In this document: one piece after another, positions 32,708 to 44,112 of the stretch
How positions within the stretch are numbered: position 1 is the first letter of the stretch
Layout of the letters: each line of letters starts with the position of its first letter
Origin: Cherax quadricarinatus
Lineage: Eukaryota; Arthropoda; Malacostraca; Decapoda; Parastacidae
Assembly: GCF_038502225.1 (NCBI RefSeq)
Contig: NC_091293.1
Coordinates: 11,424,205-11,488,204 of the forward strand
Reading direction: 5' to 3'
DNA length: 64,000 nt
Made by a program: the position numbers and the translations under genes
The notes under the pieces: generated by a model
What the model was told of the DNA's origin: nothing
The model's input: only the letters and a program-made list of their open reading frames with translations
The model's database searches: none

Positions 32708-35700
32708 ATGAAGGTGAAGGTATGCTGTGGCTGTGTGTGAAGGTATGCTGTGGCTGTGTGTGAAGGTATGCTGTGGCTGTGTGTGAAGGTATGCTGTGGC
32801 TGTGTGTGAAGGTATGCTGTGGCTGTGGGTGAAGGTATGCTGTGGCTGTGTGAAAGTATGCTGTGGCTGTGTGTGAAGGTATGCTGTGGCTGTGTGTAAA
32901 GGTATGCTGTGGCTGTGGGTGAAGGTATGCTGTGGCTGTGTGTGAAGGTATGCTGTGGCTGTGTGTGAAGGTATGCTGTGGCTGTGGGTGAAGGTATACT
33001 GTGGCTGTGTTAAGGTATGCTGTGGCTGTGTGTGAAGGTATGCTGTGGCTGTGTGTGAAGGTATGCTGTGGCTGTGGGTGAAGGTATGCTGTGGCTCTGT
33101 GTGAAGGTATGCTGTGGCTGCGTGTGAAGGTACGCTGTGGCTGTGTGTGAAGGTATGCTGTGGCTGTGTGAAGGTATGACGTGGCTGTGGGTGAAGGTAT
33201 GCTGTGGCTGTGTGTGAAGGTACGTTGTGGCTGTGTGTGAAGGCATGCTGTGGCTGTGTGTGAACGTATGCTGTGGCTGTGTGAAGGTATGCTGTGGCTC
33301 TGGCTGAAGGTATGCTGTGGCTGTGTGTGAAGGTATGCTGTGGCTGTGGATGAAGATATGCTGTGGCTGTGTGTGAAGGTATGCTGTGGCTGTGGGTGAA
33401 GGTATGCTGTGGCTGTGGGTGAAGGTATGCTGTGGCTGTGGGGGAAGGTATGCTGTGGCTGTGTGTGAAGGTATGCTGTGGCTGTGAGTGAAGGTATGCT
33501 GTTGCTGTGGGTGAAGGTATGCTGTGGCTGTGTGAAGGTATGCTGTGGCTGTGGGTGAAGGTATGCTGTGGCAGTGTGAAGGTATGCTGTGGCTGTGGGT
33601 GAAGGTATGCTGTGGCTGTGTGTGAAGGTATGCTGTGGCTGTGCGTGAAGGCATGCTGTGGCTGTGGATGAAGACATGCTGTTGCTGTGTGTGAAGTTAT
33701 GCTGTGGCCGTGTGTGAAGGTATGCTGTGGCTGTGTGTGAAGGTATGCTGTGGCTGTGGGTGAAGGTATGCTGTGGCTGTGGGTGAAGGTATGCTGTGGC
33801 TGTGGGGGAAGGTATTCTTTGGCTGTGGATGAAGGTATGATGTGGCTGTGGATGAAGATAGTCTGTGGCTGTGGGTGAAGGCATGCTGTGACTGTGTGTG
33901 AAGATATGCTGTGGCTGTGGGTGAAGGTATGCTGTGGCTGTGGGTGAAGGTATGCTGTGGCTGTGGGTGAAGGTATGCTGTGGCTGTGTGTGAAGGTATG
34001 CTGAGGCTGTGGATGAAGGTATGCTGTGGCTGTGTGTGAAGGTATGCTGTGGCTGTGGATGAAGATATTCTGTGGCTGTGTGTGAAGGTATGCTGTGGCT
34101 GTGGGTGAAGGTATGCTGTGGCTGTGGGTGAAGGTATGCTGTGGCTGTGGGGGAAGGTATGCTGTGGCTGTGTGTGAAGGTATGCTGTGGCTGTGAGTGA
34201 AGGAATGCTGTTGCTGTGGGTGAAGGTATGCTGTGGCTGTGTGAAGGTGTGCTGTGGCTGTGGGTAAAGGTATGCTGTGGCTGTGTGAAGGTATGCTGTG
34301 GCTGTAGGTGAAGGTATGCTGTGGCTGTGTGTGAAGGTATGCTGTGGCTGTGTGTGAAGGTATGCTGTGGCTGTGTGTGAAGGTATTCTGTGGCTGTGTG
34401 AAGGTATGCTGTGTCTGTGGGTGAAGGTATGCTGTGTCTGTGTGTGATGGTATTCTGTGGTTGTGTGCGAAGGTATGCTGTGGCTGTGTGTGAAGGTATG
34501 CTGTGGCTGTGTGTGAAGGTATGCTGTGGCTCTGGGTGAAGGCATGCTGTGGCTGTGTGTGAAGGTATGCTGTGGCTGTGGATGAAGATGTGCTGTGGCT
34601 GTGTGTGAAGGTATGCTGTGGCTGTGGGTGAAGGTATGCTGTGGCTGTGTGTGAAGGTATGCTGTGGCTGTTGGTGAAGGTATGCTGTGGCTGTGGGTGA
34701 AGGTATGCTGTGGCTGTGGGTGAAGGCATGCTGTGGCTGTGTGAAGGTATGCTGTGGCTGTTGGTGAAGGTATGCTGTGGCTGTGGGTGAAGGTATGCTG
34801 TGGCTGTGGGTGAAGGCATGCTGTGGCTGTGTGAAGGTATGCTGTGGCTGTTGGTGAAGGTATGCTGTGGCTGTGGGTGAAGGTATGCTGTGGCTGTGTG
34901 AAGGTATGCTGTGGCTGTTGGTGAAGGTATGCTGTGGCTGTGGGTGAAGGTATGCTGTGGCTGTGGGTGAAGGTATGCTGTGGCTGTGTGTGAAGGTATA
35001 CTGTGGCTGTGTGAAGGTATGCTGTGGCTGTGTGTGAAGGTATACTGTGGCTGTGTGAAGGTATGCTGTGGCTGTGTGTGAAGGTATGCTGTGGCTGTGT
35101 GTGAAGGTATGCTGTGGCTGTGTGTGAAGGTATGCTGTGGGTGTGTGAAGGTATGCTGTGGCTGTGGGTGAAGGTATGCTGTGGCTGTGTGTGAAGGTAT
35201 GCTGTGGTTGTGGATGAAGGTATGCTGTGGCTCTGGGTGAAGGTATGCTGTGGCTGTGTGTGAAGGTATGCTGTGGCTGCGTGAAGGTATGCTGTGGCTG
35301 TGGGTGAAGGTATGCTGTGGCTGTGTGTGAAGGTATGCTGTGGCTGTGGGTTAAGGTATGCTGTGGCTGTGTGTGAAGATATGCTGTGGCTGTGGGTGAC
35401 GGTATGCTGTGGCTGTGGATGAAGACATGCTGTTGCTGTGTGTGAAGTTATGCTGTGGCCGTGGGTGAAGGTATGCTGTGGCTGTGGGTGAATGTATGCT
35501 GTGGCTCTGGGTGAAGGTATGCTGTGGCTGTGGATGAAGACATGCTGTTGCTGTGTGTGAGGTTATGCTGTGGCCGTGGGTGAAGGTATGCTGTGGCTGT
35601 GGGTGACGGTATGCTGTGGCTGTGGATGAAGACATGCTGTTGCTGTGTGTGAAGTTATGCTGTGGCCGTGGGAGAAGGTATGATGTGGCTGTGGGTGAAT

Positions 35701-38052
35701 GTATGCTGTGGCTGTGGGTGAAGGTATGCTGTGGCTGTTGGTGAAGATATGCTGTGGCTGTGGGTGAAGGTATGCTGTGGCTGTTGGTGAAGATATGCTG
35801 TGGCTGTGGATGAAGGTATGCTGGCTGTGGGTGAAGGTATGCTGTGGCTGTGGGTGAAGGTATGCTGTGGCTGTGTGTGAAGGTATGCTGTGACTGTGGG
35901 TGAAGGTATATTGTGGCTGTGGGTGAAGGTATGTTGTGGCTGTGGGTGAAGGTATGCTGTGGCTGTGGGTGAAGGTATGCTGTGGCTGTGGGTGAAGGTA
36001 TGTTGTGGCTGTGGGTGAAGGTATGCTGTGGCTGTGGGTGAAGGTATGCTGTGGCTGTGGGTGAAGGTATGTTGTGGCTGTGGGTGAAGGTATGCTGTGG
36101 CTGTGGGTGAAGGTATGTTGTGGCTGTGGGTGAAGGTATGCTGTAGTTGTGGGTGAAGGTATGCTGTGGCTGTGGGTGAAGGTATGTTGTGGCTGTGGGT
36201 GAAGGTATGCTGTGGCTGTGGGTGAAGGTATGTTGTGGCTGTGGGTGAAGGTATGCTGTAGTTGTGGGTGAAGGTATGCTGTGGCTGTGGGTGAAGGTAT
36301 GTTGTGGCTGTGGGTGAAGGTATGCTGTAGTTGTGGGTGAAGGTATGCTGTGGCTGTGGGTGAAGGTATGCTGTAGTTGTGGGTGAAGGTATGCTGTGGC
36401 TGTGGGTGAAGGTATGTTGTGGCTGTGGGTGAAGGTATGCTGTGGCTGTGGGTGAAGGTATGCTGTAGTTGTGGGTGAAGGTATGCTGTGGCTGTGGGTG
36501 AAGGTATGTTGTGGCTGTGGGTGAAGGTATGCTGTAGTTGTGGGTGAAGGTATGCTGTGGCTGTGGGTGAAGGTATGTTGTGGCTGTGGGTGAAGGTATA
36601 CTGTAGTTGTGGGTGAAGGTATGCTGTGGCTGTGGGTGAAGGCATGCTGTAGTTGTGGGTGAAGGTATGCTGTGGCTGTGGGTGAAGGCATGCTGTAGTT
36701 GTGGGTGAAGGTATGCTGTGGCTGTGGGTGAAGGTATGTTGTGGCTGTGGGTGAAGGTATGTTGTGGCTGTGGGTGAAGGTATGTTGTGGCTGTGGGTGA
36801 AGGTATGTTGTGGCTGTGGGTGAAGGTATGTTGTGGCTGTGGGTGAAGGTATGTTGTGGCTGTGGGTGAAGGTATGTTGTGGCTGTGGGTGAAGGTATGT
36901 TGTGGCTGTGGGTGAAGGTATGTTGTGGCTGTGGGTGAAGGTATGTTGTGGCTGTGGGTGAAGGTATGCTGTGGCTGTGGGTGAAGGTATGTTGTGGCTG
37001 TGGGTGAAGGTATGCTGTAGTTGTGGGTGAAGGTATGCTGTGGCTGTGGGTGAAGGCATGCTGTAGTTGTGGGTGAAGGTATGCTGTGGCTGTGGGTGAA
37101 GGTATGTTGTGGCTGTGGGTGAAGGTATGCTGTAGTTGTGGGTGAAGGTATGCTGTGGCTGTGGGTGAAAGCATGCTGTAGTTGTGGGTGAAGGTATGCT
37201 GTGGCTGTGGGTGAAGGCATGCTGTAGTTGTGGGTGAAGGTATGCTGTGGCTGTGGGTGAAGGTATGTTGTGGCTGTGGGTGAAGGTATGCTGTAGTTGT
37301 GGGTGAAGGTATGCTGTGGCTGTGGGTGAAGGTATGTTGTGGCTGTGGGTGAAGGTATGTTGTGGCTGTGGGTGAAGGTATGCTGTAGTTGTGGGTGAAG
37401 GTATGCTGTGGCTGTGGGTGAAGGCATGCTGTAGTTGTGGGTGAAGGTATGCTGTGGCTGTGGGTGAAGGCATGCTGTAGTTGTGGGTGAAGGTATGCTG
37501 TGGCTGTGGGTGAAGGTATGTTGTGGCTGTGGGTGAAGGTATGTTGTGGCTGTGGGTGAAGGTATGTTGTGGCTGTGGGTGAAGGTATGTTGTGGCTGTG
37601 GGTGAAGGTATGTTGTGGCTGTGGGTGAAGGTATGTTGTGGCTGTGGGTGAAGGTATGTTGTGGCTGTGGGTGAAGGTATGTTGTGGCTGTGGGTGAAGG
37701 TATGTTGTGGCTGTGGGTGAAGGTATGTTGTGGCTGTGGGTGAAGGTATGTTGTGGCTGTGGGTGAAGGTATGTTGTGGCTGTGGGTGAAGGTATGTTGT
37801 GGCTGTGGGTGAAGGTATGTTGTGGCTGTGGGTGAAGGTATGCTGTGGCTGTGGGTGAAGGTATGTTGTGGCTGTGGGTGAAGGTATGTTGTGGCTGTGG
37901 GTGAAGGTATGTTGTGGCTGTGGGTGAAGGTATGCTGTAGATGTGGGTGAGGGTGTGCTGTGGCTGTCGGTGAAGTTATGCTCTGGATGTGGGTGAAAGT
38001 ATGCTGTGGCTGTGGATGAAGTTATGTTGTGGCTGTGGGTGAAGGTATGCTG
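32704..38052. repeat. second 23-bp minisatellite (~230 units)
   Basis: Tandem 23-bp units GGTATGCTGTGGCTG then TGGGTGAA or TGTGTGAA. The left part (to about 35.3 kb) is richer in the TGTGTG form, the right part in TGGGTG with TTGTGGCTG and CTGTAGTTG variants in ordered blocks. Because 23 is not a multiple of three, a 69-bp (23-codon) frame stays open on the minus strand in all phases, giving His/Ser/Thr/Pro-rich ORFs that are artefacts. The core is unrelated to the 23-bp family at 1659. Confidence 0.97.
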
Positions 38053-38062
38053 TGTTACTAAG

Positions 38063-38228
38063 AAGTTCTGGTTGCACCAGGTGTTTATGGGCACGTTGCT
38101 CTCTGGTGGACACGTGTGGGCTGTGGAGGACGTAGCTTGTTCCTGCCTCGTCTACCTGGGCCTCTTTATCTACTCTCCCATCCTTACCCTCGTCAGCTAT
38201 ATGGGTGCCACTCTCGGTACACTGACAG
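38063..38228 (+). CDS. SLC14A-like: urea transporter exon, start of second half
   Basis: Encodes KFWLHQVFMGTLLSGG, then HVWAVEDVACSCLVYLGLF and IYSPILTLVSYMGATLGTL. This aligns with the family segment that opens the second homologous half (GQVYG ... FISSP ... GSTMG). Two acceptors are possible: TTACTAAG|AAG at 38062 and TTGCACCAG|GTG at 38080, both in phase 0. The upstream one is preferred because it gives family-like spacing from the NITW-like segment. Both lie on a poor pyrimidine tract, since satellite ends at about 38052. Donor ACAG|GTCAGT at 38229, phase 1. Confidence 0.85.
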
Positions 38229-38843
38229 GTCAGTATCATAACTGAGGTCACTCTCGGTACACTGACAGGTGAATATCACTGTGTCCTGGCCACCTTGACA
38301 GATCCAAACGACATCTGGAATTAACTATATCTACGGTGACCAGCCTGGCCTATAATGTAATCGTGGAGTTGTCCTAATCACCTTAACTAGGATGACTTGG
38401 AAAATCCATTCACTAATATCAAGTTTAAGTAGCCAGATCCAGTCACTATACTGAGCATGAGTCAACGGCTCTTAAAAAAATAATTTTGGTTTTTACACTT
38501 GTATGTTTATTTAGCAGTTTTTTCTAGTGTTGATAACTCCGTAAAACACATTAAACTCTCTTATTTGTAAACGTCACCGGTGCTGCCTTCAGATGTGGAT
38601 ACTGTAATTTGTAAAGGCAGAATGAGTGATGGTGTTCAGAAAACAACTCTTCACTTAGAGCATGAATGAAGCCGTCCAGTAAACTCGCCTCTCGAAACAA
38701 AATCTAAAGAAAAACCAACTCTTGCTTCGGAGTTATGTGTCACTTCACCTCTTTAGTGTACTTTCTGTGTATTCTTGTAACTCCAGCACTAACCTGTTCC
38801 ACCCACTCTTGTACTCACATACTTCTTTTCCACTTCCCTGTAG
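38229..38843 (+). other. intron (615 bp)
   Basis: Unique sequence; a 23-bp stretch (CACTCTCGGTACACTGACAG and the next three bases) at the exon end is repeated at 38248-38270, so the donor region is locally duplicated. No other feature seen. Confidence 0.75.
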
Positions 38844-39028
38844 GTCTGCTGGTGTCGTCTGCGCCGTACACGTTGGTCTACCATGGCATCTGGGGCTACA
38901 ATGGTTTTCTGTCAGCGGGCTCCATCGCCTTTTTCATGGCTCCTACACCCAGAGTGATTCTCGTTGCTGCTATCAACGCTGTGTTCGCCACCTTCCTGCA
39001 GTCAGCTCTCGGACCAGTCTATGCTGCT
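38844..39028 (+). CDS. SLC14A-like: urea transporter exon, second-half helices
   Basis: Acceptor CCACTTCCCTGTAG ends at 38843. The exon encodes GLLVSSAPYTLVYHGIWGY, then NGFLSAGSIAFFMAPT and ILVAAINAVFATFLQSALG. It aligns with the family stretch containing GxxGFNSxLA, which is the second-half equivalent of GYNGVLVG in the first exon. Donor GCT|GTAAGT at 39029, phase 0. No stops. Hydrophobic segments alternate with short loops, as expected for membrane helices. Confidence 0.9.
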
Positions 39029-39422
39029 GTAAGTGTCTCCTACTGGTGTGCCTACATGTCTAAGTTGATGAAGTGTGGGCTTGTGTGTGTGGTTAGATGA
39101 TAGTGTTTTTGTTTGTGGGTAGATGATAGGTATGCTCTGTGGGGGGAGTAGATGATAGATATGCTGTGTGTGGGGGGGAGGGGTAGATGATAGGTATGCT
39201 ATATGTGTGGGTAGATAGAGAGTGTCAGTATGTGTAGATAGAGAGGGTCTGTATGTGTGGGTAGATAACAGGGTGATTCTATATGCGCAAGTAGATTATG
39301 AAATATGTCTGAGGTTGGGCCTAATGCTAGACTGCAGCTGACCGATGGAGGACAAATCTTGTCAACTTGTAGTTACGACTGCTGGACGAGTGAATTTGAC
39401 TCTCTTAATCCTTAATCCGCAG
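39029..39422 (+). other. intron (394 bp) with degenerate GTAGATGATAG repeat
   Basis: About 39085-39300 holds seven to eight imperfect copies of a G/T-rich unit around GTAGATGATAGG. The rest is unique. Confidence 0.7.
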
Positions 39423-39560
39423 AACAAACTTCCCGTGTTCACCTTCCCGTTCTGCCTGGCCGCGGTGCTCTTCCTGGCCACGGCCATGGCCACCGGACCA
39501 TCCTCTCTTAGAGTCTCCTCTCTCTCCTTCCCAGAACTCCATCTCGTTGAATACAATCAG
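39423..39560 (+). CDS. SLC14A-like: urea transporter exon with second pore motif
   Basis: Acceptor CTTAATCCGCAG ends at 39422. The exon encodes NKLPVFTFPFCLAAVLFLAT, then SLSFPELHLVEYNQ. LPVFTFPFC is the second LPxxTxPF pore motif of the family, and the SFPE segment matches the family's conserved TYPEAN-like region near the C-terminus. Donor CAG|GTAAAT at 39561, phase 0. Finding both pore motifs, in order and spaced as in the family, is the main support for the assignment. Confidence 0.92.
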
Positions 39561-39989
39561 GTAAATGGCCTACACTCAAAATTGGCCCACCTGGGCAAAT
39601 ACTTCCAGCTCCTGTGTAACAAGCTGTTGACATATAATGTAATTACCTCGTCTTATTGTAACATTGTTACACTTTGTAATTACAGGCGTAAAAAGTATCT
39701 CTCTTGATATGTATGCACTAACAGAAGCATTGAATTCATACTTGTAAGAGCGTATATCTTAGAGAATATTTCAGTTCCTACTTTAGGAAATAAAATATCC
39801 TTGATTAGTTATCCAGGCGGCAAACAGCCTTTTGTGTCCCTCGCGTAAGTCTATAGGTTTTAGACCTAAAAAATATCAATCAATCAGTGCTGTTACGGAT
39901 AATTTTGTATTGGTTTCTAACTTTCTTAGATCTTGTTACGTGTATAGAGTTCATGCTTTGAGTCTCTTCATTACCACCGCATTTTACAG
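39561..39989 (+). other. last intron (429 bp)
   Basis: AT-rich unique sequence ending TTTTACAG at 39989. No other feature is seen. Confidence 0.75.
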
Positions 39990-40064
39990 CTGAAGAACTC
40001 GCAAATCGCGCCCACTAAGGAGAAGCCGGATGAGGAAGATGGTATCACACAACCCATGGTCTAA
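39990..40064 (+). CDS. SLC14A-like: urea transporter terminal exon and stop
   Basis: Encodes LKNSQIAPTKEKPDEEDGIT, then QPMV and a TAA at 40062-40064. This is a short charged cytoplasmic tail. The phase matches the preceding exon (0). Such tails vary in the family, so this exon rests on splice signals and phase rather than similarity. Confidence 0.72.
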   Translation: MKNSQIAPTKEKPDEEDGITQPMV

Positions 40065-40490
<426 letters not shown>

Positions 40491-40879
40491 TGTCGTGCCG
40501 AATATGTAAAACTGGTCAATCAGCAAGAACTCATTTAAAATTAAGTCCTTTCTAAAATTTTCTCTTATACGTTTAAAGATATATTTTTTTCATTAATGTT
40601 AATGTAAAAATTTTTAATTTTGCACCTAAAGAATTTTAGAAAACTTACCTAACCTTATTATAACAAGAACAATTTATTTTAGCCTAACCCAACTAAATAT
40701 ATTTTAGAATTGTTTACAGTAATTTAATACTAAACAAACACAGTGAAATATATTTTTTTCGTTAGATTCAGAATGATTTTGGCGAAATTATTGCATACAC
40801 AAATTTTCATTTGCCCTATATGGCAAGATGAGCGTTGCTATTTAAGCCAAGATCGCAAGTTCTGCCTATTCGGCACGAC

Positions 40880-40880
<1 letters not shown>
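40491..40880. mobile_element. MITE with 14-bp perfect terminal inverted repeats
   Basis: Begins TGTCGTGCCGAATA and ends TATTCGGCACGACA, with TA arrays on both sides, as expected for an element that inserts at TA. The 390-bp interior is AT-rich and has no transposase. A partial copy of the interior is at 58937-59223. Confidence 0.8.

Positions 40881-40970
<90 letters not shown>
40881..40970. repeat. (TA)n microsatellite
   Basis: About 90 bp of TA directly after the MITE end. Confidence 0.98.
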
Positions 40971-40974
<4 letters not shown>

Positions 40975-41149
40975 TAATTATGAGAACCCAAACGGCATCC
41001 TGTAATGATAAATATCCCCGGCCAGTGCCTCCCTGGAGCCGCCTCAGCAACAATCCTCGCCACGCAGATGTAACACCACATCCCAGGAAATTTTAAATAT
41101 ATATATTTTTTTACAGTCAGCTCAGCCATATAGTGAATAATTTAACTGT
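40971..41149. other. short unassigned spacer
   Basis: A mixed stretch with no gene or repeat that I recognise. Confidence 0.4.
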
Positions 41150-42316
41150 ATGAAATGCAGCTAAGGTGTATGACATGCAGTTCCTCCATGTGACATGCAG
41201 ATTAGGTGTTTAACACGCAGATCAGGTGTTTGACACGCAGATCAGGTGTTTGACACGCAGATTAGGTGTTTGATACCCAGAGCAGGTGTCTGACCTTCAG
41301 ATCAGGTGTTTGGCCCTCAGATCAAGTGATTGACACGCAGATCAGGTGTTTGACACGTAGATCAGGTGTTTGACACGCAGATTAGGTGTTTGATACCCAG
41401 AGCAGGTGTCTGACCTTCAGATCAGGTGTTTGGCCCTCAGATCAAGTGATTGACACGCAGATCAGGTGTTTGACACGTAGATCAGGTGTTTGACACGCAG
41501 ATCAGGTGTTTGATACCCAGAGCAGGTGTCTGACCTTCAGATCAGGTGTTTGGCCCTCAGATCAAGTGATTGACACGCAGATCAGGTGTTTGACACGTAG
41601 ATCAGGTGTTTGACACGCAGATCAGGTGTTTGACACGCAGATCAGGTGTTTGACACTCAGATCAAGTGATTGACACTCAGATCAGGTGTTTGACACGTAG
41701 ATCAGGTGTTTGACACGCAGATCAAGTGATTGACACGCAGATCAGGTGTTTGACACGTAGATCAGGTGTTTGACACGCAGATCAGGTGTTTGACACTCAG
41801 ATCAAGTGATTGACACTCAGATCAGGTGTTTGACACGTAGATCAGGTGTTTGACACGCAGATCAAGTGATTGACACGCAGATCAGGTGTTTGACACGTAG
41901 ATCAAGTGATTGACACTCAGATCAGGTGTTTGACACTCAGATCAAGTGATTGACACTCAGATCAGGTGTTTGACACGTAGATCAGGTGTTTGACACTCAG
42001 ATCAAGTGATTGACACTCAGATCATGTGTTTGACACGTAGATCAGGTGTTTGACACGCAGATCAAGTGATTGACACGTAGATCAGGTGTTTGACACTCAG
42101 ATCAAGTGATTGACACTCAGATCAGGTGTTTGACACGTAGATCAGGTGTTTGACACTCAGATCAAGTGATTGACACTCAGATCAGGTGTTTGACACGTAG
42201 ATCAGGTGTTTGACACGCAGATCAAGTGATTGACACGCAGATCAAGTGTTTGACACGTAGATCAGGTGTTTGACACTCAGATCAAGTGTTTGACACGTAG
42301 AACAGATGATTGGCAC
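41150..42316. repeat. 20-bp minisatellite (~58 units)
   Basis: Units of exactly 20 bp (ATCAGGTGTTTGACACGCAG, with GTAG, CTCAG and AAGTGATTGAC variants) in nearly perfect register. Blocks of three or more units recur in order, for example with a 120-bp period at 41271-41560. It shares TCAGGTGT-TTGAC-GCAG with the 23-bp family at 1659-12868. Confidence 0.95.
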
Positions 42317-42397
42317 GCAGTACAGTTGAAAGCAGATCAACAAATTTGTCATGAATAGTCAGTCATCATTATCCATCGAGTATAACCTGCCATATAT

Positions 42398-42428
<31 letters not shown>

Positions 42429-42436
42429 ATGGTAGC

Positions 42437-42522
<86 letters not shown>

Positions 42523-42525
42523 TAA

Positions 42526-42585
<60 letters not shown>

Positions 42586-42624
42586 TGGTGTGTGTGTGGG
42601 TGTGTGTGTGTGTGTGATGGTAGC

Positions 42625-42671
<47 letters not shown>

Positions 42672-42678
42672 TTGTAGC

Positions 42679-42721
<43 letters not shown>

Positions 42722-42737
42722 TGGTAGCAACGTGTGT
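42398..42737. repeat. (GT)n array with GATGGTAGCAACG interruptions
   Basis: GT dinucleotides interrupted at about 42428, 42617, 42670 and 42720 by GATGGTAGCAACG or a close variant. It abuts the 3' end of the minus-strand LINE at 42738. It is a fragment of the same compound array as 45849-46100. Confidence 0.95.
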
Positions 42738-42814
42738 ACTCACCTAATTGTACTCACCTAATTGTGGTTGCAGGGGTCGAGACTCAGCTCCTGGCCCCGC
42801 CTCTTCACTGATCG

Positions 42815-44101
42815 CTACTGGATCCTCTCTCTCTCTGCTTCCTGAGCTTTGTCATACCTCTTCTTAAAACTATGTATGGTTCCTGCCTCCACTACTTCAC
42901 TTGCTAGGCTATTCCACTTGCTGACAACTCTATGACTGAAGAAATACTTCCTAACGTCCCTGTGACTCGTCTGAGTCTTCAGCTTCCAGTTGTGACCCCT
43001 TGTCCCTGTGTCCCCTCTCTGGAACATCCTATCTCTGTCCACCTTGTCTATTCCCCGCAGTATCTTGTATGTCGTTATCATGTCTCCCCTGACCCTTCTG
43101 TCCTCCAGTGTCGTCAGTCCGATTTCCCTTAACCTTTCCTCGTACGACATTCCCTTGAGCTCTGGGACTAGCCTTGTTGCAAACCTTTGTACTTTCTCTA
43201 ACTTCTTGACGTGCTTGACCAGGTGTGGGTTCCAGACTGGTGCTGCATACTCCAGTATGGGCCTAACATACACAGTGTACAGTGTCTTGAACGATTCCTT
43301 ATTAAGGTATCGGAACGCTATTCTCAGGTTTGCCAGGCGCCCGTATGCTGCAGCGGTTATTTGGTTGATGTGTGCCTCCGGTGATGTGCTCGGTGTTATG
43401 GTCACCCCAAGGTCTTTCTCCCTGAGTGAGGTCTGTAGTCTTTGTCCACCTAGCCTATACTCTGTCTGCGGTCTTCTTTGCCCCTCCCCAATCTTCATGA
43501 CTTTGCATTTGGCTGGATTGAATTCGAGAAGCCAGTTACTGGACCACATGTCCAGCCTCTCCAGGTCTCTTTGCAGTCCTGCCTCATCCTCGTCCGATTT
43601 AATTCTTCTCATCAGCTTCACGTCATCTGCGAACAGGGACACTTCAGAGTCTATTCCTTCCATCATGTCGTTCACATATATCAAAAATAGCACTGGTCCT
43701 AGAACTGACCCCTGTGGGACCCCGCTCGTAACAGGCGCCCACTGTGATACCTCTTCACGTACCATGACTCGTTGCTGCCTCCCTGTCAGGTATTCCCTTA
43801 TCCATTGCAGTGCCCTTCCTTTTACGTGTGCCTGATCCTCCAGCTTCTGCACTAATCTCTTGTGGGGAACTGTGTCAAAGGCCTTCCTGCAGTCTAGGAA
43901 AACGCAATCTACCCAACCCTCTCTCTCGTGTCTTACTTCTGTTACCTTGTCATAAAACTCCAGGAGGTTTGTGATACAATATTTACCTTCCATGAACCCA
44001 TGCTGGTTTTCATTTATAATCTTGTTCCTTTCCAGGTGTTCGACCACTCTCCTCCTGATAATCTTCTCCATGACCTTGCACACGATACATGTCAGAGACA
44101 C
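42815..44101 (-). pseudogene. LINE copy A: reverse transcriptase
   Basis: RT core and C-terminal region in a different frame from the endonuclease part, separated by a 1-bp-class indel near 44105 in a short A run. Motifs: SLTCIVCKVMEKIIRRRVV, NQHGFMEGKYCITNLLEFY, LDCRKAFDTVPHKRL (A), [13 protein letters not shown] (B) and FADDVKLM (C), then the thumb region (TLYTVYVRPILEYAAPVW) and the tail KYFFSHRVVSKWNSL. No internal stops. All catalytic residues are present; the single indel is the only visible lesion of the pol frame. Confidence 0.9.
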
Positions 44102-44112
44102 AGGTCTGTAGT

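Larger units (their letters stand above)
31307..38062 (+). other. intron of urea transporter (~6.8 kb)
   Basis: About 400 bp of unique AT-rich sequence, then a TA array, a Penelope-like element and 5.3 kb of 23-bp satellite that runs to within about 10 bp of the acceptor. Confidence 0.8.

Noticed and set aside
1659..38052. Common origin of the two 23-bp satellites because of equal unit length
   Set aside because: Cores GTGTTGGCTAGCAGC and GGTATGCTGTGGCTG share no convincing alignment; equal period is probably coincidence.
32669..38094. Very long His/Ser/Thr/Pro-rich minus-strand frames (up to 843 residues)
   Set aside because: The 23-bp satellite gives a 69-bp open period in all three frames; several long frames overlap the same DNA, which shows an artefact.
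42359..42743. Cys/Val and Thr/His repeat proteins in the GT arrays
   Set aside because: Dinucleotide repeat translation in several frames; no coding evidence.
43008..43835. Plus-strand open frames across LINE copies A and B
   Set aside because: They are shadows of the minus-strand RT and endonuclease frames and lack recognisable domains.
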